A stretch of 32,605 nucleotides of DNA, taken from positions 1 through 32,605 of the forward strand of contig JAAUQO010000054.1 of NCBI GenBank assembly GCA_012032775.1, in the 5' to 3' direction. Position 1 is the stretch's first letter. Every line of letters starts with the position of its first letter. Made by a program: the position numbers and the translations under genes. The notes beneath the pieces were generated by a model. That model did not search any database. It saw nothing but the letters and a program-made list of their open reading frames with translations, and was not told the DNA's origin. Positions 6,776 through 14,095 of this stretch are shown here, in pieces. This stretch comes from Oscillochloris sp. (GTDB taxonomy: Bacteria; Chloroflexota; Chloroflexia; Chloroflexales; Chloroflexaceae).

Positions 6776-8227
6776 ATGGCGAGGCGAGTGCTGATCCTGT
6801 CGGCAAGTGTTGGTTCGGGACATATTTCGGCTGCCGCAGCGATCGAGCAGGCGTTGCGTACATATCCTGATATGCAGGTCGAGAATCGCGATGCGCTGAA
6901 ACTTACCAGCCGGATCTATCAGGTAACCGCCTCGGATGCCTATTTTGCCCTGGTGAAGGAGAATCCCTGGCTGGTCGGCTGGTGGTACGATCAAAATGAT
7001 GAGCCGTTTCGCAACGAAGTCGGCGCGCTGAAGCTCTGGAACATGCTGAATGCGCAGCCATTGGCCGATTTTATCCTCGATTATCGCCCCGATATCACGA
7101 TCTGCACCCACTTTCTGCCCGCTGGTATGGTGGCGCAGTTGCTTAGCGAAGGCGAAATCGCTACCAGGCTGGCAATTGTAACCACCGACTTTGATTTTCA
7201 GGGGATGTGGCTGAGTCGCGTCTTTCACCGTTATTTTGTGGCGATTGAAGAGACGAAAGTGCATCTGGCGGCGCTGGGCGTTGATCCGGAACGGGTGACG
7301 GTCTCCGGCATTCCGGTCAATCGTTTATTCGGCGAACCGGTCGATCGCCCGGCGGTGTTACAGCACTTCGGGTTACGTGATGAACTGCCGGTGATTATGG
7401 TTTCGGCAGGCGCACTTGGCGGCGGCCCCGCCCAGCAGATTGTGGCCCAATTGCTGCAATTGCGCACTCCGGCTCAGGTGGTGGTGGTATGCGGACGTAA
7501 TCAAACCCTACGCCAGGAAGTGACAAAGCAGGTTTCCGGCCAGGCTGAACGCTTTCGTGTGATCGGCTTCACCAACGAGATGCCCGACTTACTACGCGTT
7601 GCGACGCTGTTTATCGGCAAGCCGGGCGGGCTTACTGCGGCTGAGTGTCTGGCCGCCGGTTTGCCGATGGTGGTGATCGAACCAATCCCCGGCCAGGAGG
7701 AGCGCAATACCGATCATCTGCTGGAGAACGGCGCGGCGATCCGCTGTCGTTCGTTGAACACACTTGCCTACAAGGTCGATCGGATCTTGTCGGAGCCGGG
7801 CCGGCTTGATGGGTTGCGGGCCGGTACGCGCCGACTCGGCCGGCCTGATGCGGCTGCGGTTGTGGCCGATACGCTGCTGAACGATAGCAGTGAGCCGCAA
7901 TCTTTTAGCAGCAACGAGTTGAAGCAGATTATCGCCGCCGCCCGCAATAACGAAGTCGAGATTCCCGAACCGCCGGCCCGTCGGCCCGAAGTCGCACTGT
8001 ATCACGACGACACCGGGCGCTATGTCGGTGTGATCACGCCCGATGATCTGCAATTTCTGATCGATCAACTGGAAGAGGAAGATGACGACGACGAGACATA
8101 CTATGTCGATCCGTCAACCCTCGATTTTCTGGCTGAACGCGGCGCTCGCCCAACGCTGTTGGATGTGCTTTGGCACGCTGTTGCCGATCGTTCCGGCACG
8201 GAGATCCGCTATGTGCGATCCGCTTGA
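6776..8227 (+). CDS. MGDG-synthase/UgtP-like diacylglycerol glycosyltransferase with extra C-terminal domain
   Basis: The start is ATG 6776, behind a near-consensus AAGGGAGGT; the open frame continues upstream without such a site. The protein is 483 residues. Residues 1-170 match the MGDG-synthase N-domain, with the SxGxGH-type motif SVGSGH at 11-16. Residues about 200-370 form a GT28/MurG-like C-domain with GKPGG (281-285), Glu290 and PGQE (305-308), which bind the nucleotide sugar. Family members transfer galactose or glucose from the UDP-sugar to diacylglycerol at the inner membrane face. Chloroflexia are known for galactolipids, so galactolipid synthesis is likely, but the sugar cannot be read. 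Family members such as UgtP end near 380 residues. Here about 105 more residues follow, including a DDDD-centred acidic stretch (434-440), which I do not recognise. The ABC permease gene follows 72 bases downstream. Confidence 0.88.
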   Translation: MARRVLILSASVGSGHISAAAAIEQALRTYPDMQVENRDALKLTSRIYQVTASDAYFALVKENPWLVGWWYDQNDEPFRNEVGALKLWNMLNAQPLADFILDYRPDITICTHFLPAGMVAQLLSEGEIATRLAIVTTDFDFQGMWLSRVFHRYFVAIEETKVHLAALGVDPERVTVSGIPVNRLFGEPVDRPAVLQHFGLRDELPVIMVSAGALGGGPAQQIVAQLLQLRTPAQVVVVCGRNQTLRQEVTKQVSGQAERFRVIGFTNEMPDLLRVATLFIGKPGGLTAAECLAAGLPMVVIEPIPGQEERNTDHLLENGAAIRCRSLNTLAYKVDRILSEPGRLDGLRAGTRRLGRPDAAAVVADTLLNDSSEPQSFSSNELKQIIAAARNNEVEIPEPPARRPEVALYHDDTGRYVGVITPDDLQFLIDQLEEEDDDDETYYVDPSTLDFLAERGARPTLLDVLWHAVADRSGTEIRYVRSA

Positions 8228-8237
8228 TCAATCCGAA

Positions 8238-8278
8238 CGGCAAAACGGAACCAATGGCTCCAGTTTCGCCGTTTGCCG
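8238..8278. repeat. Imperfect inverted repeat between the glycosyltransferase and permease genes
   Basis: CGGCAAAACGG (8238-8248) is repeated inverted as CCGTTTGCCG (8269-8278) with one extra A. No U-tract follows, so it is not a convincing terminator. It occupies most of the 72-base gap and may modulate expression of the permease, which has no visible ribosome binding site. Confidence 0.4.
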
Positions 8279-8299
8279 TTTGCCTTCTGAATTGACCCT

Positions 8300-10867
8300 A
8301 TGAACGCACTGCTCCTTCGAACATCAGTCCGTTACTTACTCCGGCACCCCTGGCAATTCGGTTTATGTGTCCTCGGTGTGGCACTTGGCGTGGCGGTCGT
8401 GGTTGCGATCGACCTTGCGAATGCCAGCGCCGGTCGGGCTTTCGATCTCAGCACCGAGCGGGTGACCGGCCGGGCGACCCATCAGATTGTCGGCGGGCCG
8501 GCGGGGATCGACGAATCGCTCTACCGCACCTTGCGGGTCGATCTCGGTCTCGATGCGATTGCGCCGGTTGTCGAGGGCTATGTGCGTGTGCCCGAGTTGG
8601 GCGGACGCACCGTGCAACTCTTCGGCGTCGATCTGTTCGCCGAGGCGCCATTTCGTACCTATCTGGCCGGCGCTGCTCCCGGCGGCGGTCAGGTTGATCT
8701 GCGGGCCTTGCTGATCGAGCCGGGCGCCGTGTTGCTCTCGGCCGAAAATGCCGCCCAGGCCGGGGTGAGACCCGGCGAGCGGCTGACGCTTGTGGTTGGT
8801 TCACGGGAAGAACCGGCCCGCGTGGTGGGCCTGCTTACCCCCGACGATGATCTGAGCCGGCGGGCGCTCGATGGCTTACTGATCGCCGATATTGCCGGCG
8901 CCCAGGAGTTGCTCGGCCAGGTTGGGCAACTCAGCCGGATCGACCTGATTTTGGAAGATGCGGCGACGATTGCAGCAGTACAGGCGCTGCTGCCGCCGGG
9001 CGTGAGTCTGGAACGGGCCGAGGCGCGTTCGGCGGCGTTGGAACAGATGACACGGGCCTTTGAGTTGAATCTGACGGCGCTGAGTCTGTTGGCGCTGATC
9101 GTGGGTATGTTCCTGATCTATAACACCGTTACCTTCAGTGTGGTGCAGCGGCGCGGCTTGCTTGGCGCGCTGCGCTGCCTTGGGGTAACGCGGGGCCAGG
9201 TGGCGGCGCTGGTGCTGAGCGAGGCGGTCGTGATCAGCCTGATCGGCTCGCTGCTTGGCCTTGGCCTGGGAGTTGTGCTCGGCCGCGGGTTGGTTGGTCT
9301 GGTGACGCAGACGATCAACGATCTGTACTATGTCGTTACAGTGCGCGCACTCAGCATCGATCCGATTGTGTTGCTGAAAGGCTTCGGATTGGGTGTTACG
9401 GCAACCCTGGCGGCGGCGGCGGTTCCGGCGCTCGAGGCGATGTTCACGCCGCCGCGCACGGTGCTGCGGCGTTCCAGTGTCGAGGATCGGGTGCGGCGGG
9501 TGGTGCCGCTGGCGGCCCTGGCCGGTGCGCTCTTGATTGCGCTCGGCGGGGTGGTGTTGCTGATTCCGGCGCCGGTAGAGACGCAAGGTGCGGCGCCGCT
9601 CCTTGTTGCGTTCGGCGGGTTGTTCGCAATCGTGATCGGCGCGGCCTTGCTCGCGCCGCTCCTGACGGTTGGCTTGATGGCGCTTTTGCGCCCGCTTATG
9701 GGCCGGCTGTTCGGATTGCTCGGGCGCATGGCCGCCCGCGATGTGGTCGCCTCGCTCTCGCGTACCGCTGTGGCTGTGGCAGCCCTGATGGTCGCCGTCA
9801 GTGTGACGATCGGCGTCGGCTTGATGGTCGGCAGCTTTCGCCAGACCGTTGTTTCGTGGCTTGAGCAATCACTGGTGGCCGATGTGTATGTAGCGGCGCC
9901 GAGTAACCTCGGCAATCGTACCGATACCACGATCGCGCCGGCGTTGGTACCTGAGATCAGTACTGCCGCAGGCGTGGCCGCCGCCACGACTCTGCGCAGT
10001 GTGAGCGTCGATACCGCGTATGGGCCGCTGACACTTGTGGCGATCGACGGCAATCGCGAACGCGGCCGTAGTGCGATCCGCTTCCGGCAGGGCGGCGACG
10101 CGGCGACCTGGGATTCGTGGGAGCAGGGCGCGATCTTTATCTCGGAGCCGCTGGCGTATCGCAGTGGCCTGGGAGTTGGCGATCAACTGACGTTGCGTAC
10201 CGATCGCGGCCCGCAAGATTTCCCGATCGCCGGAGTTTACGACGATTATTCATCGGATCGCGGTGTGATTCGCATGGCCGGGCCGGTTTATCGGGCCGCC
10301 TGGGATGATTACGCGATCTCAAGCCTGGCGTTGTATGCGGCGCCGGGCGTTGATGTCGATCAGTTGGTGGATCAGTTGCGGGCACAAGTCGGCGATCGGG
10401 CGACACTGGTGATCGGCTCGAATCGGGCGCTGCGCACCGGCACCCTGGAGGTTTTCGATCGCACATTTGCGATCACAGCGGTGTTGCAACTCCTGGCGAC
10501 GATTGTGGCATTTATTGGGATTTTGAGTGCCTTGATGGCCTTGCAACTCGAACGCGCACGCGAATTGGCCTTGTTGCGGGCCAATGGTTTAACGCCGCGC
10601 CAACTCTGGGCGCTGGTGATCTCGCAGACCGGCCTGATGGGCCTGACGGCCGGATTGTTGGCGGCGCCGCTGGGATTGGTGCTGGCACTGGTGTTGATCT
10701 ATGTGATCAACCGGCGTTCGTTCGGCTGGACGCTCGACCTGAACCTCGATCCGCGCCTGTTTGGCCAGGCGCTGCTTGTTGCACTGATCGCTGCCGTGCT
10801 GGCCGGGATCTATCCCGCCCTGCGCATGAGTCGTACCAGCCCGGCGATTGCCTTGCGCGAAGAATGA
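8300..10867 (+). CDS. FtsX/MacB-type ABC transporter permease, 10 TM
   Basis: The 855-residue protein has the long YbbP-like layout. TM1 is at about 19-38, followed by an external MacB_PCD-like domain at about 40-250. Three TMs at about 258-280, 305-330 and 355-378 form the first FtsX domain. Two extra TMs lie at about 402-424 and 433-458, then a TM at 488-510. A second external domain spans about 515-720. The last three TMs (about 723-748, 775-802, 822-842) form the second FtsX domain, with ERARELALLRANGLTP as the expected ATPase-coupling helix. Such permeases do mechanotransmission or lipid/lipoprotein extraction with a LolD/MacB-type ATPase. No ATPase is adjacent, which is unusual. The ATG has no clear ribosome binding site, so translation may depend on the upstream gene. 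The substrate is unknown; lipid handling would fit the preceding glycolipid gene, but that is inference. Confidence 0.88.
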   Translation: MNALLLRTSVRYLLRHPWQFGLCVLGVALGVAVVVAIDLANASAGRAFDLSTERVTGRATHQIVGGPAGIDESLYRTLRVDLGLDAIAPVVEGYVRVPELGGRTVQLFGVDLFAEAPFRTYLAGAAPGGGQVDLRALLIEPGAVLLSAENAAQAGVRPGERLTLVVGSREEPARVVGLLTPDDDLSRRALDGLLIADIAGAQELLGQVGQLSRIDLILEDAATIAAVQALLPPGVSLERAEARSAALEQMTRAFELNLTALSLLALIVGMFLIYNTVTFSVVQRRGLLGALRCLGVTRGQVAALVLSEAVVISLIGSLLGLGLGVVLGRGLVGLVTQTINDLYYVVTVRALSIDPIVLLKGFGLGVTATLAAAAVPALEAMFTPPRTVLRRSSVEDRVRRVVPLAALAGALLIALGGVVLLIPAPVETQGAAPLLVAFGGLFAIVIGAALLAPLLTVGLMALLRPLMGRLFGLLGRMAARDVVASLSRTAVAVAALMVAVSVTIGVGLMVGSFRQTVVSWLEQSLVADVYVAAPSNLGNRTDTTIAPALVPEISTAAGVAAATTLRSVSVDTAYGPLTLVAIDGNRERGRSAIRFRQGGDAATWDSWEQGAIFISEPLAYRSGLGVGDQLTLRTDRGPQDFPIAGVYDDYSSDRGVIRMAGPVYRAAWDDYAISSLALYAAPGVDVDQLVDQLRAQVGDRATLVIGSNRALRTGTLEVFDRTFAITAVLQLLATIVAFIGILSALMALQLERARELALLRANGLTPRQLWALVISQTGLMGLTAGLLAAPLGLVLALVLIYVINRRSFGWTLDLNLDPRLFGQALLVALIAAVLAGIYPALRMSRTSPAIALREE

Positions 10868-10884
10868 GGATGCAGGTTGGGCGT

Positions 10885-10912
10885 GTAGGGTCGCAACATG
10901 CTGCAACCCTAC
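10885..10912. terminator. Palindrome at a convergent gene junction, family B repeat
   Basis: The arms 10885-10895 and 10902-10912 pair at 10 of 11 positions around the 6-base loop ACATGC. The right arm overlaps the stop codon of the Nudix gene. There is no U-tract, so the terminator role is inferred from its position between convergent genes. The core GCAACATGCTGC matches the palindrome at 14754-14773. Confidence 0.5.
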
Positions 10913-11325
10913 GGCCCAATCATTGTCTGAGCGGCGCGGACAATGGTTTGCAGCCGGCTACGGCGTAGGCGGCGCAGTGAATCGTCGAGCGGAATCCAGA
11001 CAGCATCGACGATCTTTTCGCGCTGATCGGGGCGCGGCTCACCGGCCACGGCGCGCAGCAGGTAGTACGAGACAATTTTTTTACGCGGGCCGGATCGCTT
11101 CTTGATGCGGTAACTCGCTACTGCAACCAGGTCGAGCACATCGGCGGCGATCCCGGTTTCTTCATATACCTCGCGGATAACCGCGCGAATATCGCTTTCA
11201 TTGCGTTTCCGTGCGCCTTTCGGCAATGACCAGTCGCCGCCGCGCTTGCGGATCAACAGCAGTTCAATGGTTGCATCTGAAGTTGTGCGGATCACCACAG
11301 CGCCGACGGCATACACCGTCTTCAT
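10909..11325 (-). CDS. Nudix hydrolase
   Basis: The 138-residue protein carries a perfect Nudix box at 37-59: Gly37, Glu43, then RE (51-52), EE (55-56) and Gly58, exactly spaced as GX5EX7REUXEEXGU. The box binds the divalent metals that hydrolyse a nucleoside diphosphate linked to another group. The flanks (WSLPKG before the box, VDAVWIPLDD after it) resemble the small diadenosine-polyphosphate and mutator-type hydrolases, but the substrate cannot be deduced. GGAG lies 7 bases before the ATG. It is downstream of the UbiB-family gene on the same strand, 186 bases away, with its own probable promoter and a leader of about 150 bases. Confidence 0.92.
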   Translation of the reverse strand: MKTVYAVGAVVIRTTSDATIELLLIRKRGGDWSLPKGARKRNESDIRAVIREVYEETGIAADVLDLVAVASYRIKKRSGPRKKIVSYYLLRAVAGEPRPDQREKIVDAVWIPLDDSLRRLRRSRLQTIVRAAQTMIGP

Positions 11326-11481
11326 GGCTGTTCTCCGAATAGTGCAGGATCTGCTGCAAAGCGATCAACGACTACGCCGTTGCAGACGCAGAAATCGTCG
11401 GAGTTGGATGATCTGAGTTGGGGCATTTTCGAGAAGTAGGCAAACGATTACAGGATCCCGCAAATAACAGCTTACCCCGGC

Positions 11482-11490
11482 ATTATAGCA
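11482..11490 (-). promoter_or_regulatory. Extended -10 promoter for the Nudix gene
   Basis: Read on the minus strand this is TGCTATAAT, an extended -10 (TGn plus perfect TATAAT), just after the UbiB-family stop. The predicted transcript has about 150 untranslated bases before the Nudix ATG. I see no strong structure in them. Confidence 0.6.
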
Positions 11491-11511
11491 CCGGCGGATA
11501 TTGACCGGATG

Positions 11512-13188
11512 CTACTCGCGGCCGCGCAAAAGGGTGAGTCCGAGGACAATTGCGGTGAGTATTGCGCCGATCAAGCCGACGCTGAGCAGAATCGTCGGAA
11601 GGACGCCATTCCAGCCGGCGATGCCGATTGCGATTGCGACTGCGGCTACGCCCAGGATGAGTGCGGCAAGCACCACTGCCATCGCCAGACGATTGGCGGC
11701 GCCGATCATTGCGCCGCTCACCCGATGCAGTTCCAATTCACGGGTTTGGAGTCGTAGTTCGCCGTCGTTCAGCAGTTGCAACACATCACCGAGTTGTGAG
11801 GGCAGTTCAAACATCACTTCGCCCAACTCACGTCCGCCGCTCAACGCCTGACGGCTCAACTCCTGGGGCGAGAACTGCTCGGCCAATGCCCGTTGCACAT
11901 AGGGCCGGGCGATCCCAAACACATCAAGTGACGGGTCGATCTGCAATCCGACACCTTCCATCATCACGATCGCTTTCAGCAGCATCGCAAGTGGGCCGGG
12001 CAAGCGGATAGCGTGGCGGCGCAGCAGCGCCAGCAATTCGCCGATCGTCTCGTTGGCCGAAATTTCCGAGAGCGGCCGATCGACAAAAGCGCTGGTGAAG
12101 CGCTCCAGATCGCGGCGCAGCACCGGCGTGATGTCGCGGCGCGTCAGCAGGCCCATGCGCTCCATCGCTCGTAATGCTGCGGCGCTGTCGTGCTGTGTGA
12201 CAGCCGCCAACAACAACAGCAACGCCTGGGTTGTTTCGCGATCAAGGCTGCCGACCTGGCCATAATCGACCACGCCGAGGACATTGCCGGGCATGGCGAA
12301 GAAATTGCCGGGATGTGGATCGCTGTGAAAGAACCCATAGCTGAAGATCTCCTCCAGAATAAGCTCGACACAGTGGCGCGCCATTGTACAACGGTCGATC
12401 CCTGCGGCCTCAAGGGCGGGAATATTGGTGAGCTTTACACCATAGAGCCGTTCAGTGGTGAGCACCCGCGCATCGGTATACTCCCAGTGGATCTGCGGCA
12501 CATGCACATACGGGTTATGGCCGAACAATCGCCGGAAGCGATCGGCGTTATGGGCCTCGCGGCGGTAATCCAGTTCGGCGCGCAGGGTTGTGGCGAACTC
12601 GTGGGCCAGATCGACGAGTTTGTACTGCGCGGCGAATTCGAGCCGCTCCTGAGCCAGCCCGGCCAGATCGACCAGAATCGCCAGATCGGTGTAAATGCGC
12701 TGCTGAATATCGGGTCGCTGAACCTTCACGGCCACTTCGGCGCCGGAGTGCAAGACAGCGGCATGAACCTGACCCAACGAGGCGGCGGCGAGCGGCGTAC
12801 GCTCGAACGAGGCATAGAGTTGGTCGATCGGCCGCTCGAAACTCTCTTCGATCAGTGCGATCGCCTGTTCAGCGGGAAAAGGCGGGACAGTATCCTGTAG
12901 TTTGCCCAACTCGTAGACAAACTCGCTGGGTAGCAGATCGGGGCGAGTGCTGAGCGCCTGCCCGAGCTTGACAAAGGTGGGGCCGAGCGCCACCAGCGCC
13001 TCACGCAGACGTGCGGCGTTGCTGAGGGGCATCGGCGGCGGCATCCGCATCACCAGCCGGCGCGGCAACGAGAGCAACGAGATCAGCCCCAACTGCTCCA
13101 CCAGGTACCCAAAACCATGACCGACCAGCACCTGGGCGATCTCGCGGTAACGACCAAGATAACGTGCCTGACGAATAAGCGGCCACAT
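11512..13188 (-). CDS. UbiB/ABC1/ADCK-family atypical kinase, membrane-anchored
   Basis: The 558-residue protein shows the diagnostic UbiB features: KxGQ motif KLGQ (74-77), Ala-rich nucleotide loop AAASLGQ (134-140) in place of the usual Gly-rich loop, Lys155 in AVKVQRP, catalytic loop HSDPHPGN (288-295) and metal-binding DYG (308-310). Two hydrophobic helices near the C-terminus (about 490-555) anchor it in the membrane, as in UbiB and AarF. Family members support isoprenoid quinone synthesis or lipid transport as ATPases rather than protein kinases. Menaquinone would be the relevant quinone in Chloroflexota, but that is inference. A dgkA-like gene lies upstream on the same strand, separated by a palindromic repeat element. 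No strong ribosome binding site precedes the ATG, although the N-terminal YLGRYREIAQVLVGHGF region is typical, so the start is plausible. Confidence 0.93.
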   Translation of the reverse strand: MWPLIRQARYLGRYREIAQVLVGHGFGYLVEQLGLISLLSLPRRLVMRMPPPMPLSNAARLREALVALGPTFVKLGQALSTRPDLLPSEFVYELGKLQDTVPPFPAEQAIALIEESFERPIDQLYASFERTPLAAASLGQVHAAVLHSGAEVAVKVQRPDIQQRIYTDLAILVDLAGLAQERLEFAAQYKLVDLAHEFATTLRAELDYRREAHNADRFRRLFGHNPYVHVPQIHWEYTDARVLTTERLYGVKLTNIPALEAAGIDRCTMARHCVELILEEIFSYGFFHSDPHPGNFFAMPGNVLGVVDYGQVGSLDRETTQALLLLLAAVTQHDSAAALRAMERMGLLTRRDITPVLRRDLERFTSAFVDRPLSEISANETIGELLALLRRHAIRLPGPLAMLLKAIVMMEGVGLQIDPSLDVFGIARPYVQRALAEQFSPQELSRQALSGGRELGEVMFELPSQLGDVLQLLNDGELRLQTRELELHRVSGAMIGAANRLAMAVVLAALILGVAAVAIAIGIAGWNGVLPTILLSVGLIGAILTAIVLGLTLLRGRE

Positions 13189-13206
13189 GTGGTAACGTCA
13201 CTGTAA

Positions 13207-13272
13207 GGGCGAAGCAGTCGCCGGGTGGCGAATCCCCTAAGGGGCCGGAACCACAAGGCGACTGCTTCGCCC
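13207..13272. repeat. Dispersed palindromic element, family A (full copy)
   Basis: The arms 13207-13222 (GGGCGAAGCAGTCGCC) and 13257-13272 are perfect 16-base inverted repeats. The 34-base interior contains a second palindrome, CCCCTAAGGGG. It fills the gap between the dgkA and UbiB-family genes. A related element with the same layout lies at 24325-24385. Confidence 0.85.
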
Positions 13273-13297
13273 ACACGCCATGTTCTGCGCCCCACGC

Positions 13298-13657
13298 CTA
13301 TCGGATCAGGGCGAGCAGATGCGGTAGAAAAATCAAACAACCCACGAGCACACTGGCGATCGCGCAGATCAGAACTGTACCGGCGGCGACATCCTTGGCG
13401 ATCTTGGCAAGCGGATGCGGTTGCGTCGTAACCAGATCAACAACTGCCTCGATTGCGGTATTGACTCCTTCGACCGCCAACACCAGCGCGATCGTCACGA
13501 TCAGCACCAGCCATTCCCAGCGCGCCACGCGCAATACTGCCGCCAGCGCCAATGCACACGCGCCGATAAGACAGTGGATTTGCGCGTTTCGTTGGGTGCG
13601 CAACAAGTACCAGACACCGGCAAATGCATAGCCGAAAGCCGCCAGGAGTGAACGCAT
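13298..13657 (-). CDS. Diacylglycerol/undecaprenol kinase (DgkA family)
   Basis: From ATG 13657 the protein is 119 residues, the normal DgkA size. It begins MRSLLAAFGYAFAGVWYLL. It has the family signature EGVNTAIEAVVD (near 66-77), with the catalytic Glu and the NTAIE motif, followed by AKDVAAGTVL. Three hydrophobic helices span the membrane. Gram-positive-type members phosphorylate undecaprenol to recycle the cell-wall lipid carrier, which would fit the uppS gene further right, while E. coli DgkA uses diacylglycerol. The frame is open upstream to an ATG at 13747, but the extra 30 residues are Pro- and Arg-rich and lie over a palindromic repeat, so I judge them non-coding. Neither start has a good ribosome binding site. 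Confidence 0.87.
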   Translation of the reverse strand: MRSLLAAFGYAFAGVWYLLRTQRNAQIHCLIGACALALAAVLRVARWEWLVLIVTIALVLAVEGVNTAIEAVVDLVTTQPHPLAKIAKDVAAGTVLICAIASVLVGCLIFLPHLLALIR

Positions 13658-13661
13658 ATCG

Positions 13662-13694
13662 CGCCGCCGGGCGGGCGGCGAATGCTGCGCCCTA
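13662..13694. repeat. Palindromic repeat upstream of dgkA
   Basis: CGCCGCC (13662-13668) and GGCGGCG (13674-13680) form a perfect 7-base stem. It is followed by GAATGCTGCGCCC, which matches the right halves of the repeats at 14754 (family B) and 24373 (family A). It lies 4 bases upstream of the preferred dgkA start. Confidence 0.6.
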
Positions 13695-13825
13695 CAGACA
13701 TGGGCGGACGGCGGTTCGGGTGGTGCGATCGTTGGTGGCTGATCCATAGCCTACAATCGGCTGCGACGCGCAGGTGGGCAGAGTACGCTGCGTGAACAGC
13801 CGTTCTGGACGATAACAACACCCTG

Positions 13826-13855
13826 ATTATACACGATACGCTTCGCTGCTATAAT
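13826..13855. promoter_or_regulatory. Fully overlapping divergent promoter pair
   Basis: On the plus strand TTATAC (13827-13832) and TATAAT (13850-13855, preceded by TGC as an extended -10) are 17 bases apart and point to the phosphatase leader. On the minus strand TTATAG (13854-13849) and TATAAT (13831-13826) are also 17 bases apart and point to dgkA. Each -10 lies on the other's -35, so two polymerases could not occupy both at once. Confidence 0.6.
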
Positions 13856-13871
13856 GCCGGGCGCGGCGTAC

Positions 13872-13955
13872 ATGGCTGGGCGCACACCCGGCCGACGGCC
13901 AAAGAAGCCGCTTCGTCTTGCTGGAGGCAAACAGCCCATTATGCGGATCGCCTAA
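13872..13955 (+). CDS. Possible short leader peptide, 27 residues
   Basis: ATG 13872 begins about 10 bases after the predicted transcription start, so it would be nearly leaderless. It encodes a basic peptide beginning MAGRTPGRRPKKPLRL and ends at TAA 13953-13955, where the 9-base inverted repeat of the leader begins. There is no ribosome binding site and no recognisable family. Coding status is speculative; its position suggests an attenuation-type leader peptide at most. Confidence 0.2.
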   Translation: MAGRTPGRRPKKPLRLAGGKQPIMRIA

Positions 13956-14043
13956 CCGGCAACCGCGTAAGATGGGTAACTGACGGGCCGGGAGATTGTA
14001 CCTGTTGCCGGTATGCTGGTTCGTGAGTCCCGGCTTTCGATGA

Positions 14044-14085
14044 GATTCCGGTAGCTCCTTGCCGGAATCGGCAATGCAGTAGGAG
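14044..14085 (+). promoter_or_regulatory. Hairpin with an anti-Shine-Dalgarno loop before the phosphatase gene
   Basis: GATTCCGG (14044-14051) pairs perfectly with CCGGAATC (14062-14069), leaving a 10-base loop that contains CTCCT (14056-14060). This is exactly complementary to the ribosome binding site AGGAG (14081-14085) used by ATG 14096. A loop-to-ribosome-binding-site pairing could modulate translation. Confidence 0.4.
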
Positions 14086-14095
14086 ACCAGTACCC

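Larger units (their letters stand above)
13862..14095 (+). promoter_or_regulatory. Long structured leader of the histidine phosphatase gene
   Basis: About 234 bases lie between the predicted transcription start and the ATG at 14096. The leader contains a perfect 9-base inverted repeat (13955-13963 with 14004-14012) and a GC-rich region near 13853-13900. An 8-base stem just upstream of the ribosome binding site is listed separately. I could not match it to a known riboswitch class. It includes a possible 27-codon reading frame at 13872-13955. This is the only gap over 300 bases in the window (13658-14095). The rest of it, 13695-13825, holds the dgkA leader, where I see nothing else. Confidence 0.5.

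Noticed and set aside
8876..9868. Open frame of 330 codons antisense to the ABC permease
   Set aside because: It is rich in His, Gln and Arg, typical of the antisense of a hydrophobic protein.
13751..13939. Minus-strand frame of 62 codons in the divergent promoter region
   Set aside because: It runs through both promoter boxes, has no ribosome binding site and resembles no family.
13862..14095. Cobalamin, c-di-AMP or other known riboswitch in the phosphatase leader
   Set aside because: I looked for the conserved core motifs of several classes and did not find a convincing match. It is left as an unassigned leader.
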